Of a stretch of DNA of 32,485 nucleotides, positions 1 to 7,477 are shown one piece after another (positions within the stretch are counted from its first letter, which is position 1; the number at the start of each line of letters is the position of its first letter). The notes under the pieces were generated by a model that was not told where the DNA came from, ran no database searches, and saw nothing but the letters and a program-made list of their open reading frames with translations. Location: NCBI GenBank assembly GCA_016935885.1, contig JAFGQA010000071.1, positions 1 to 32,485 of the forward strand, written 5' to 3'. The stretch comes from Phycisphaerae bacterium. Its GTDB lineage: Bacteria > Planctomycetota > Phycisphaerae > UBA1845 > UTPLA1. The translations under genes were made by a program, and so were the position numbers.

Positions 1-1709
1 GCAAGCTCGGGTGCTCTTGAACGCCGCTGCCACCGCTCACCATCGGACGACGCCACACCACCGGCCCATTCGGTGTCGTCTTGCCTTGGCTGCTGCGGTT
101 TGAAGACCTTGGCCAGGACGTTGCCTTCGAGCGACGGCTCCATGACATCTGTGGCGATTCTCGGATACACGCCCAGAATCAGGCAAACGCACGCGATCGG
201 CGCCAGGATGCCGACCTCCCGTCGCGTCAGGTCCTGCGTCAGGCCGGTCGATGAATCGAAGCCGTGGCCCGGCTCCTTGACGGGACCAAAAGCGACGCAC
301 TTGACCATGTGCAACATGTAGATCGCACCGAGAAGGACGCCCGTCGCCGCTGGCACGGCGAAGGCGATGCCCAGCGGCCCGGCGCCGTATTGACCGGGAT
401 CCGCCGAGGTGAACGTGCCGAGCAAGACAAGGAACTCGCCGACGAAGCCGTTCAGCCCCGGCAGGCCGATGCTCGACAACGTGAACACGCCCAGGAAGAA
501 CGCCATGATCGGCATCTTCCGGCCGAGCCCGCTGATCTGGTCGATCTCGCGTGTGTGATATCGCTCGTAGATCATGCCCACGACAAGGAACAGCGCCCCC
601 GTGCTCAAGCCGTGGTTGACCATGTAGAACAGCGAGCCCGTCAAGCCCGCCATCTTCAGGCTGAACATCCCCAACAGGCAGAAGCCCAGGTGCGAGACCG
701 ACGAATAGGCCACGAGTTTCTTGATGTCGCTTTGTACCCACGCGGCCACCGCGCCGTAGATGATGCCCGCCACGGCGAGCCACCCCATGAACGGCGCCCA
801 GACAACGGTCGCCTCGGGCAGCATCGGCAGGCTGAGCCGCAGGAAGCCGTAGGTCCCCAGCTTCAGCAGAATCGCCGCCAGGATGACCGAGCCGGCCGTC
901 GGCGCCTCCGTGTGTGCCAACGGCAACCACGTGTGGAACGGGAACAGCGGCACCTTGATCGCAAAGCCCGCGAAGAAGGCGAGGAACAGCCACCACTGCT
1001 CGCCGGACGTCAGCGCCCCGGGGACGGTCGCGGGGAGTGCCGCGAGTTGGTACAGCTTGTTAAGCTCGAGCGTATACTCACCCCAATAGAGCGACGCCTT
1101 CCAGCCGAGATACATCACGCCGGCGAACGTCAACATGCTGCCCGCCAGCGTGTAGATGAAGAACATGTTCGCCGCTTTCTCGCGCTGCGGCCCACCCCAG
1201 ATGCCGATCAGGAAGTACAGCGGGATCAGCGTAAACTCGAAGAAAATGTAGAACAGGAGCAGGTCCTGCGCGCAGAATACGCCCAACATCGCCCCGTGCA
1301 GCAGCAGCATGAGCGAGTAGTACTCGCGGTGCCGATCCTGGATGCCCGTGAAGCTCCCCCAGATCGCCAGCGGCGTCAGAAACGCCGTGAGCAAGAGAAG
1401 CGCAAGGCTGATCCCGTCGATCCCAACGTAGTACTGGATTTGAACGCCGACGCTGTCGTCGTCCCCGCCGACGATCCAGCCGAGACGCTGCTCCAGGACC
1501 AGCTCGCCCGGCACGGTCCCCACCGCCGCCCGTTCGTGCAGGAACAGCCCGCACGCCACAAGGGCGCCAGCCAACGTGATCATCGAGACACCGAGCGCCC
1601 AGCCGCGCATCGTCACCGCGTCCCACCTGGACCGCGTGAACAACAAGGCCGCCCCGACAATCGGCAGAAAGACGACGATCGACAGAATGTGCTCACTGAC
1701 AAACGACAT
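1..1709 (-). CDS. nuoM: NADH-quinone oxidoreductase subunit M, partial at window edge
   Basis: This is an antiporter-like proton-pumping subunit of the membrane arm of complex I. The frame opens with ATG at 1709 (MSFVSEHILSIVVFLP) and is open to position 1, so at least 569 residues are present and the C-terminus lies outside the window. Family signatures are visible: an FAIKVPLFPFHTWLPLAHTE segment with the functional Lys and His region, then VQSDIKKLVAYSSVSHLGF, then LGGVFTLSSIGLPGLNGF-like helices. It is highly hydrophobic with about 14 expected membrane helices. It follows nuoL after a 116-bp gap that carries a large inverted heptamer repeat. The last residues (after QPRQDDTEWAGG) are hydrophilic and look like an extended tail. 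Family identity is secure; nuoN would be expected further left. Confidence 0.96.
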   Translation of the reverse strand, partial: MSFVSEHILSIVVFLPIVGAALLFTRSRWDAVTMRGWALGVSMITLAGALVACGLFLHERAAVGTVPGELVLEQRLGWIVGGDDDSVGVQIQYYVGIDGISLALLLLTAFLTPLAIWGSFTGIQDRHREYYSLMLLLHGAMLGVFCAQDLLLFYIFFEFTLIPLYFLIGIWGGPQREKAANMFFIYTLAGSMLTFAGVMYLGWKASLYWGEYTLELNKLYQLAALPATVPGALTSGEQWWLFLAFFAGFAIKVPLFPFHTWLPLAHTEAPTAGSVILAAILLKLGTYGFLRLSLPMLPEATVVWAPFMGWLAVAGIIYGAVAAWVQSDIKKLVAYSSVSHLGFCLLGMFSLKMAGLTGSLFYMVNHGLSTGALFLVVGMIYERYHTREIDQISGLGRKMPIMAFFLGVFTLSSIGLPGLNGFVGEFLVLLGTFTSADPGQYGAGPLGIAFAVPAATGVLLGAIYMLHMVKCVAFGPVKEPGHGFDSSTGLTQDLTRREVGILAPIACVCLILGVYPRIATDVMEPSLEGNVLAKVFKPQQPRQDDTEWAGGVASSDGERWQRRSRAPEL

Positions 1710-1729
1710 CAAAGAAACCTACGTTGCAA

Positions 1730-1822
1730 GGATGAAGGCGGAAGGATGAAGGATGAAGGATGAATCCTCCGAACTGCGGGCTTTGCTCTTCATCCTTCAT
1801 CCTTCCGCCTTCATCCTTCCAC
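1730..1822. repeat. inverted heptamer arrays between nuoL and nuoM
   Basis: A left array of GGATGAA-type heptamers (1730-1764, with one GGCGGAA unit) is mirrored by a right array of CTTCATC-type units (1788-1822, with CTTCCGC at the mirrored place). The arms match perfectly over about 29 bp around a loop of about 28 bp, so the intercistronic RNA could form a long hairpin. The same unit recurs between nuoI and nuoJ and between nuoG and nuoH. Confidence 0.9.
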
Positions 1823-1825
1823 CCG

Positions 1826-3895
1826 TCACGCCGCGCTGCGTATCAGCACCCATAGGATGATTGCCAACAACCCGACCACCATGGCAAGGGCGTAGCCCTG
1901 CGTCGCACCTTGCTGCCAACCTTTCAGGCCGAAGCCGATCGCCCGCGGCACCGCGGCGATCAGCCATAGGATGCCGTTGATGAAATACCGGTCCACGCCG
2001 TGGCAGAAGTCGCCGAACCGACGAAGCGGTCTGACGAATACGAGGTCGTACGCCTCGTCCACATAGTACTTGTTATACAGCAGCCGGTAGATCGGCGCGC
2101 CCCACAAGGCGATCGCCCCCGGGATCGTCGGTCGACGGCGATAGAAGAACCACGCCGTGCCGATGCCGCAGAACGCGATCACGGACGAGATGTACATCAG
2201 GGCGTGACCGCCACCCGCGTGCGCCTGGGCTGCCCCATGCGCCCCGTGCGACATGGTCATCACTTCCGCGAAGACCGGCTTCAGGAACTCACGAAACCCG
2301 CCGTGCGGCTCGAAGACACCGAGGAACCCACCGCCGTGCAGCGCCACGTTCACATAACCAGCGAAGGCCGCCCCGATGGCCAGGATCACAAGTGGTACGG
2401 CCATCCACGTGCCGGATTCCACGGCGTGGTCCACGCCACGCGGCAGCTTCAGCTCGCCGTGGAACGCCACGAAGATCATCCGGAACGTGTAGAACGCCGT
2501 CAGCAGCGCCGTGACCAGCCCGATGACGCCGAGCCACCACAGATGGCTGCCGATCGCCGCGTGGATGATCTCGTCCTTGCTCCAAAAGCCCGCCAACAAC
2601 GGGCATCCAGCCAGCGCCAGGCCGCCGACCCAGAACGTCGCCGCGGTGATCTTCATGCCCTTGGCAAGGCCGCCAAACCGCCGCATGTCGATCACGCCGC
2701 CCATCGCGTGCATCACGCTGCCGGCGGCCAGGAACAACAGGGCCTTGAAGAAAGCGTGCGTGTACAGATGGAAGATCGCCGAATCAAACGCCCCGACGCC
2801 GAGCCCCAGGAACATGTAACCCAACTGGCTCAACGTCGAATACGCCAGGATCCGTTTCATGTCGAACTGCGTTAGCGCGATCGTCGCGGCGAAGAAGGCC
2901 GTCGCCGCCCCAATATACGCCACGAGATGCATCGCAATCGGCGAGGCCGAGAAGATCACGCAGCACCGCGCCACCATATAGACGCCCGCCGTCACCATCG
3001 TCGCCGCGTGGATCAGCGCGCTGACCGGCGTCGGCCCCTCCATCGCGTCTGGCAGCCACACGTGCAGCGGCAACTGGGCGCTCTTGCCCACCGCCCCGCA
3101 AAACAGCAGCAACGCGATCGCCGTGACGCGGCTCTCGATCGTCGCCATCAAGGCCGACACGTCCGCACCCGGTGCCAGGCCCAGCGCGCTGATCAGCCCG
3201 GACTGATCGTGCGCCATCGCCGCCGACACAGCCTTGAACACCGCGCCGTAGTCCAGCGTATTGAACGTCAGGTAGATCAGGAAGATCCCCAGGCCGAATC
3301 CGAAATCGCCGATCCGGTTGACCAGGAATGCCTTCTTCGCCGCCGCCGCCGCCGCCGGCCGTTGGTAATAGAAGCCGATCAGCAGATAGCTGGACAGTCC
3401 TACCAGTTCCCAGCCGAGGTACAGCAGCAGGAAGTTCCCCGCCAAGACCAGCGTCGTCATCGAGAAGACGAAGATCCCCATATAAGCGAAGAACCGCTCG
3501 TACCCCCGCTCCGCTTGGCCGTGGTGGTCTCGCATGTAGCCCACCGAGTACGCCACGATCACAAACGAAATCCCCACCACGGTCAGCAGCATGACGGACG
3601 TCAGGGGATCGACCCAATACGTGACGTTCAGCCACGATCCCACGCCGGCGCTGATCCACTGATAGACCGTCAACGTCTCGACGAAGCCTGCTCGGCCGCC
3701 CAACGGGTCCGGCTCACCCGGCGTCGCGGCGACAATGCGAAACAGCCAGAACGCCGCGACAAGCGCCAGCCCGACGCCGCCGAGCACCAGCCAATGCGAC
3801 CGGTCCCGCAGCCATCGCAGCCCAACCACGCCGACCAACGCCGCCCCCACCAGCGGCAACAACGGGATCAGAATCGCCAACGTCTTCAGATCCAT
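1826..3895 (-). CDS. nuoL: NADH-quinone oxidoreductase subunit L
   Basis: The largest antiporter-like subunit of complex I, 689 residues, with ATG at 3895. The N-terminus MDLKTLAILIPLLPLVGAAL and the segment YLGWELVGLSSYLLIGFYY (about residues 155-175) are typical. The diagnostic stretch GKSAQLPLHVWLPDAMEGPT followed by PVSALIHAATMVTAGVYM carries the conserved Lys, His and membrane-helix break. The C-terminal part (IPGAIALWGAPIYRLLYNKY, then YVDEAYD) is the start of the long lateral helix that contacts neighbouring pumps. A His/Gly/Ala-rich loop (MSHGAHGAAQAHAGGGHAL) precedes it. It sits between nuoK (228 bp upstream, repeat-filled) and nuoM, and the length is normal for the family. Confidence 0.98.
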   Translation of the reverse strand: MDLKTLAILIPLLPLVGAALVGVVGLRWLRDRSHWLVLGGVGLALVAAFWLFRIVAATPGEPDPLGGRAGFVETLTVYQWISAGVGSWLNVTYWVDPLTSVMLLTVVGISFVIVAYSVGYMRDHHGQAERGYERFFAYMGIFVFSMTTLVLAGNFLLLYLGWELVGLSSYLLIGFYYQRPAAAAAAKKAFLVNRIGDFGFGLGIFLIYLTFNTLDYGAVFKAVSAAMAHDQSGLISALGLAPGADVSALMATIESRVTAIALLLFCGAVGKSAQLPLHVWLPDAMEGPTPVSALIHAATMVTAGVYMVARCCVIFSASPIAMHLVAYIGAATAFFAATIALTQFDMKRILAYSTLSQLGYMFLGLGVGAFDSAIFHLYTHAFFKALLFLAAGSVMHAMGGVIDMRRFGGLAKGMKITAATFWVGGLALAGCPLLAGFWSKDEIIHAAIGSHLWWLGVIGLVTALLTAFYTFRMIFVAFHGELKLPRGVDHAVESGTWMAVPLVILAIGAAFAGYVNVALHGGGFLGVFEPHGGFREFLKPVFAEVMTMSHGAHGAAQAHAGGGHALMYISSVIAFCGIGTAWFFYRRRPTIPGAIALWGAPIYRLLYNKYYVDEAYDLVFVRPLRRFGDFCHGVDRYFINGILWLIAAVPRAIGFGLKGWQQGATQGYALAMVVGLLAIILWVLIRSAA

Positions 3896-4044
3896 ATCAC
3901 CTATTCAGAAACATGCTCGCGAGAAAGTCCTCTCTCTCGCACGTTCTCGACGGGAACCCTATCCCGCGCCTTCATGACAGCAGGAACCGAGAATGGATTC
4001 TCGGTCCAGCGTGAGGCGATTCTCTATCCAGCGTGCTATCCGCC

Positions 4045-4121
4045 ACTCGCCATTCGCGCTTCGCCATTCGCAATTCGCCACTCGCCACTCGCAATTCGCA
4101 ATTCGCAATTCGCAACTCACC
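4045..4121. repeat. ATTCGCA heptamer array between nuoK and nuoL
   Basis: Eleven consecutive 7-bp units of the type A(C/T)TCGC(A/C/G) end three bases short of the nuoK stop codon. They fill much of the 228-bp nuoK-nuoL gap. Two more units of this type (GATTCGC GATTCGC, 4787-4800) lie inside nuoJ, and related GATCCGC units lie inside the ligase gene at 17931-17979. Confidence 0.9.
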
Positions 4122-4123
4122 CA

Positions 4124-4450
4124 CTACCCCCGCATCGTGCGCCAATCTTCCGCGTCCAGCGTCCCGCGCCGTCGGTACAACATGACAACGATGGCCAGAC
4201 CCAGCCCGGCCTCGACCGCGGCGATCACCAGCACGAACAGGCCGAAGACCTGCCCGTGCAAGTTGCCGCCCGCCAGGCCGGCCGCGGTCCGGCTCCCAAG
4301 CCCCATGGCGACGAGGTTCATCAGCACGCCTTGAAACATCACTTCCGTGCTCAGGAACATGATGATCAGGTTCCGGCGCGTCAGGAATCCGACGACACCC
4401 AAGCCGAACAGCACCGCCCCGATCGCCATCAATGCCCTTGCTTCCGCCAT
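4124..4450 (-). CDS. nuoK: NADH-quinone oxidoreductase subunit K
   Basis: A small three-helix membrane subunit of complex I, 108 residues from ATG 4450; a GTG immediately upstream at 4453 is an alternative start. FLTRRNLIIMFLSTEVMFQG contains the first conserved membrane Glu and VLVIAAVEAGLGLAIVVMLY the second, both needed for proton transfer. The C-terminus (YRRRGTLDAEDWRTMRG) is the usual short basic tail. The length is close to the 100 residues of the E. coli protein. It is separated from nuoJ by about 70 bp. Confidence 0.97.
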   Translation of the reverse strand: MAEARALMAIGAVLFGLGVVGFLTRRNLIIMFLSTEVMFQGVLMNLVAMGLGSRTAAGLAGGNLHGQVFGLFVLVIAAVEAGLGLAIVVMLYRRRGTLDAEDWRTMRG

Positions 4451-4520
4451 CACTGTCTCTTCTGCAACCGCCCGTTCCTTGGCATCTATCTCAGAATGTC
4501 AATCGATCAGTGCGTCTCCA

Positions 4521-5369
4521 TCAAAACGGCTCCGCACGCTTACCGATTTCGCCAGCAGGCCGTGACTCGACTTCCTCCTCGGCCTGCGGAAGGCGCTTCT
4601 TCGCGATCGTGATCGCGCCCACCATCGCGATCATCAACAACACGCCCGCCACCTGCAAGCTCACCGGAAAGCCCGTCTCCGGCAGGATCGCCCGCGCCAG
4701 AATCAACGTGTTGCCCTCCGCATCAGGCGACGCGTCAGCGGTGTCGTTTGCGGCCTCCACTGCCGCCGCCGTCTTGACCGACACCGGATTCGCGATTCGC
4801 AACGCGTTGTTTGCCGTTTGCACCTCGCCCCCGCCGCGCCCCACAATCACTCCCGCGACCGTGGCCATCAGTACGAAGCCCGCCAACACAGCAGCCCCGG
4901 GCTCTCGCGCCCTGCGGTCATAATCCAACGCCTGGCCGAATCGGCTGCCGCGAGCCAGTGGCGACTGTTGGGCCATCATGATCACAAACACGTACGTCAC
5001 GAGGATCGCTCCGGCATAGACAATCACCAACGCCGCGCCCAGAAACTCTGCGCCGACCACAACCATCAACGCGGCAGTGCTCAACACCACCATGACGAAA
5101 TACAACGCCGAATAGACCGGCCGCGGATGCGTCACCACACGCACCGCTCCCGCCACCGCCAGGACACCCAGTATGTAGAAATACACCCGGCTGCCCCGCT
5201 CGCCCAACAGGTGCCCGAGCAGCATCACCACGCCGCCGAGCGCCAGCGCCAACAGCACCAACGCCACCCCCCGGTGCGTCGGTCGGCCCTCTTTCGGCAT
5301 CGCCGAATAGACCGCCGCCGCCACAAACCCCGCCGCCGCATACGCGCCGTAAACCAACGCCTGTTCCAA
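4521..5369 (-). CDS. nuoJ: NADH-quinone oxidoreductase subunit J
   Basis: A five-helix membrane subunit of complex I, 282 residues. The start chosen is TTG at 5369, with GAGG eight bases upstream; no good ATG lies nearby. The core PRPVYSALYFVMVVLSTAAL and FLGAALVIVYAGAILVTYVF is diagnostic, the latter being the pi-bulge helix. The loop before the last helix is long (about residues 175-225, GGEVQTANNALRIANPV onwards). Its DNA includes two GATTCGC heptamers of the intergenic repeat type, suggesting repeat-driven loop growth. The C-terminal tail is acidic then basic (EEEVESRPAGEIGKRAEPF). Confidence 0.96.
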   Translation of the reverse strand: MEQALVYGAYAAAGFVAAAVYSAMPKEGRPTHRGVALVLLALALGGVVMLLGHLLGERGSRVYFYILGVLAVAGAVRVVTHPRPVYSALYFVMVVLSTAALMVVVGAEFLGAALVIVYAGAILVTYVFVIMMAQQSPLARGSRFGQALDYDRRAREPGAAVLAGFVLMATVAGVIVGRGGGEVQTANNALRIANPVSVKTAAAVEAANDTADASPDAEGNTLILARAILPETGFPVSLQVAGVLLMIAMVGAITIAKKRLPQAEEEVESRPAGEIGKRAEPF

Positions 5370-5478
5370 TGTCCCAACCTCAGAAGCTGTCAGCCGTCAA
5401 ACGGCAAGTCCCGTTCGCGCGGCTCACGACCTCGCAACAATGAGCACACCCGGCTGCCCAGCACGCTCGCCTTCTCTC

Positions 5479-5513
5479 TTCATCCCTCATCCTTCATCCT
5501 TCATCCTTCCGCT
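5479..5513. repeat. CTTCATC heptamer array at the nuoI 3' end
   Basis: Five units (CTTCATC, CCTCATC, CTTCATC, CTTCATC, CTTCCGC) run into the nuoI stop codon at 5512-5514. This is the same unit as the right arm between nuoL and nuoM, but no opposite arm is seen here. Confidence 0.88.
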
Positions 5514-6063
5514 AGTACCCCGTGATCGCCGGGTTCTTCCGCCGCTTCTCGTCCTTCGTCCGATCGTAGATCGCCAGTAGCTTCTCCTTGTCGAAGATCA
5601 TCTCCCCACGGGATCTGCCGACCAGATGATACTCCGGCGTCAATTCGATTGCATCCACCGGACACGCCTCCTCACACATGCCACAGTAGATGCACCGCAA
5701 CTCATCGATCTCGAACCGGACCGGATACTTCTCCCGATCCGGCCACGGGCTCTCGGCGCCCTCAATGTGAATGCACCGCGCCGGACACGCCGTCGCGCAC
5801 ATAAAACACGCCACGCACGCCACGCGCCCCTGTTCGTCCCGGTTCAGCCGGTGAACGCCGCGGTAGTTCTCCTTGCGCAGGACCCGTTTCTGCTCCGGAT
5901 ACTGCACCACCGTCTCGTCGCGCAGTCGCTTCGTCCGCAGATGCCGGAGCGTCGTCTTCACCCCGTCGAGCACCTGCGGCACATACAATCGCTCCGCCGC
6001 CGTCAACTCAGGCTGGTCAACATGGACGATGTCCGTTTCCTTCCAGTCACTCACGCCCGTCAC
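5512..6063 (-). CDS. nuoI: NADH-quinone oxidoreductase subunit I, two 4Fe-4S ferredoxin-like
   Basis: This peripheral-arm subunit carries the N6a and N6b clusters, 183 residues. Two ferredoxin motifs are clear: CVACFMCATACP (Cys 83, 86, 89, 93) and CIYCGMCEEACP (Cys 124, 127, 130, 134). The region before the first motif (YRGVHRLNRDEQGRVACVAC) is family-typical. The start is uncertain: GTG 6063 gives the length stated, and a second GTG lies at 6054. It lies directly downstream of nuoH across an octamer repeat. All eight ligands are present, so the protein should be functional. Confidence 0.97.
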   Translation of the reverse strand: MTGVSDWKETDIVHVDQPELTAAERLYVPQVLDGVKTTLRHLRTKRLRDETVVQYPEQKRVLRKENYRGVHRLNRDEQGRVACVACFMCATACPARCIHIEGAESPWPDREKYPVRFEIDELRCIYCGMCEEACPVDAIELTPEYHLVGRSRGEMIFDKEKLLAIYDRTKDEKRRKNPAITGY

Positions 6064-6086
6064 CCCAACGTCTCAGCAGTCTTGGC

Positions 6087-6166
6087 GTTTCGACGTCTTG
6101 ACGTTTCGATGTTTCGACGTTTCGACGTTTTGACATTTCGACGCTTTGACATTTCGACGTTTCACC
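6087..6166. repeat. GTTTCGAC octamer array overlapping the nuoH stop
   Basis: Ten consecutive 8-bp units of type GTTTCGAC, with variants such as GTCTTGAC, ATTTCGAC and GCTTTGAC. The last unit contains the nuoH stop codon (6162-6164), so the array forms the nuoH-nuoI junction. Identical units occur inside nuoG at 8065-8111. Confidence 0.92.
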
Positions 6167-7364
6167 CCACCGCCTCCCTGCGCATCAGGCTTTGCTGCCG
6201 GCCGGTGACCGGCACGCCGCTCTTCGCGCTGGCCCACGCCGCGATCACCACGATGATGACGTTGCCCGCCAGCGCCACGACCCACGCCCAGAACCTCGGC
6301 AGATCGATGTACACAATCACACACTGCAAGACGACCAGCGCCATGGTGATCGGCACCAACGACTTCCACGCCAACCGCATCAACTGGTCAAACCGAAACC
6401 GAGGCAGCGTCCAACGCACCACCATGTATAGGCAGACAAGCAGGAACACCTTCACCGCAAACACACCCATGCGGGCGATCATCGCCCAAACCGACGCGTC
6501 CTCATTTAACCACGCCCAGCCCGGAATCAGATACCCGCCGAAGAACATCGCCACGATCAGCGCGCTGTTCGTGATCATGTGCGCGTATTCCGCCAGGAAG
6601 AACATGGCGTGCTTCATCGAGCTGTACTCGGTGTGAAACCCGCCGACCAATTCCTGCTCGCACTCGGCCAGATCGAACGGCGTCCTGTTCGTCTCCGCCA
6701 ACGCCGTCACGAAGATGATCAACGCCGCGGCCGGATGGAAAAACGCGGTCCACGCGCCACCAGACTGCGCCAGAACCATGTCTTCGAGCCGCAGATGCCC
6801 CGTCACGAGGACCGCCACGAGGATGGCCATCCCCATCGGCACCTCGTACGACAGCGATTGCGCCGCTGCCCGCATCCCGCCGAGAAACGAGTACTTGTTG
6901 TTGCTCGACCAACCCCCCAGTACCGTGCCGTACACGCCCAGCGACGCCACTGCTACGACGTACAGCAGCCCGATGTCGACGCTCGCCACCTGGGCCAGGA
7001 TCGGCTTGGCCGCCTCGTCCATCCACGGCCATTTGAAAGCCCCGCCCCACGGAATCACCGCGAACCCCACAAACCCCACCACGAAGAGCATCAGCGGCGA
7101 CAGGATGAACAACACGCGGTCAACATTCCGCGGAATGATGTCCTCCTTCATCAACGCCTTGATCCCGTCCGCGATCGGCTGGAACAGACCCCACGGCCCC
7201 ACACGGTTCGGGCCGTACCGGTCCTGGATCCAGCCCGCCATCTTCCGCTCCAGCAGAACGGAGTACGCCACCGCCCCCATGATCGCGCCGAACAAAACCG
7301 GCACCAGCAGCAGACTGAACCCAAACTGGTCCGCCAGGACGTTGTCTCTAATCCACTGCCACAT
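6162..7364 (-). CDS. nuoH: NADH-quinone oxidoreductase subunit H
   Basis: The membrane subunit that forms the quinone chamber with NuoB and NuoD, 400 residues, ATG at 7364 (MWQWIRDNVL). The signature AETNRTPFDLAECEQELVGG, then FHTEYSSMKHAMFFLAEYAH, carries the conserved acidic residues of the quinone loop. ERKMAGWIQDRYGPNRVGPW near the N-terminus is the other hallmark. It is somewhat longer than the E. coli protein (about 325), with an extra segment around residues 120-150 and a longer C-terminus. The final codon and stop are embedded in an octamer repeat. It is about 110 bp downstream of nuoG. Confidence 0.98.
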   Translation of the reverse strand: MWQWIRDNVLADQFGFSLLLVPVLFGAIMGAVAYSVLLERKMAGWIQDRYGPNRVGPWGLFQPIADGIKALMKEDIIPRNVDRVLFILSPLMLFVVGFVGFAVIPWGGAFKWPWMDEAAKPILAQVASVDIGLLYVVAVASLGVYGTVLGGWSSNNKYSFLGGMRAAAQSLSYEVPMGMAILVAVLVTGHLRLEDMVLAQSGGAWTAFFHPAAALIIFVTALAETNRTPFDLAECEQELVGGFHTEYSSMKHAMFFLAEYAHMITNSALIVAMFFGGYLIPGWAWLNEDASVWAMIARMGVFAVKVFLLVCLYMVVRWTLPRFRFDQLMRLAWKSLVPITMALVVLQCVIVYIDLPRFWAWVVALAGNVIIVVIAAWASAKSGVPVTGRQQSLMRREAVG

Positions 7365-7386
7365 TACTCGCGATCCACGACTGAAA

Positions 7387-7476
7387 GGATGAAGGATAAA
7401 GGATGAAGGATGAAGAAGCAGAGTCTTCCATACGCGACAGCCTTCTCATCCTTCATCTTTCATCGTTCATCCTTGC
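7387..7476. repeat. inverted heptamer arrays between nuoG and nuoH
   Basis: The left array, GGATGAA GGATAAA GGATGAA GGATGAA (7387-7414), faces a right array of TTCATC units (7445-7471). This repeats the hairpin architecture of the nuoL-nuoM gap, but the arms are imperfect. Confidence 0.85.
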
Positions 7477-7477
7477 C

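Noticed and set aside
264..1763. 499-codon open frame on the plus strand opposite nuoM
   Set aside because: The product is rich in Arg, Gln, His and Asp with no domain. It is the antisense shadow of nuoM in GC-rich DNA.
2927..4612. 561-codon plus-strand frame opposite nuoL and nuoK
   Set aside because: The same shadow pattern; it runs through heptamer repeats and across two real genes.
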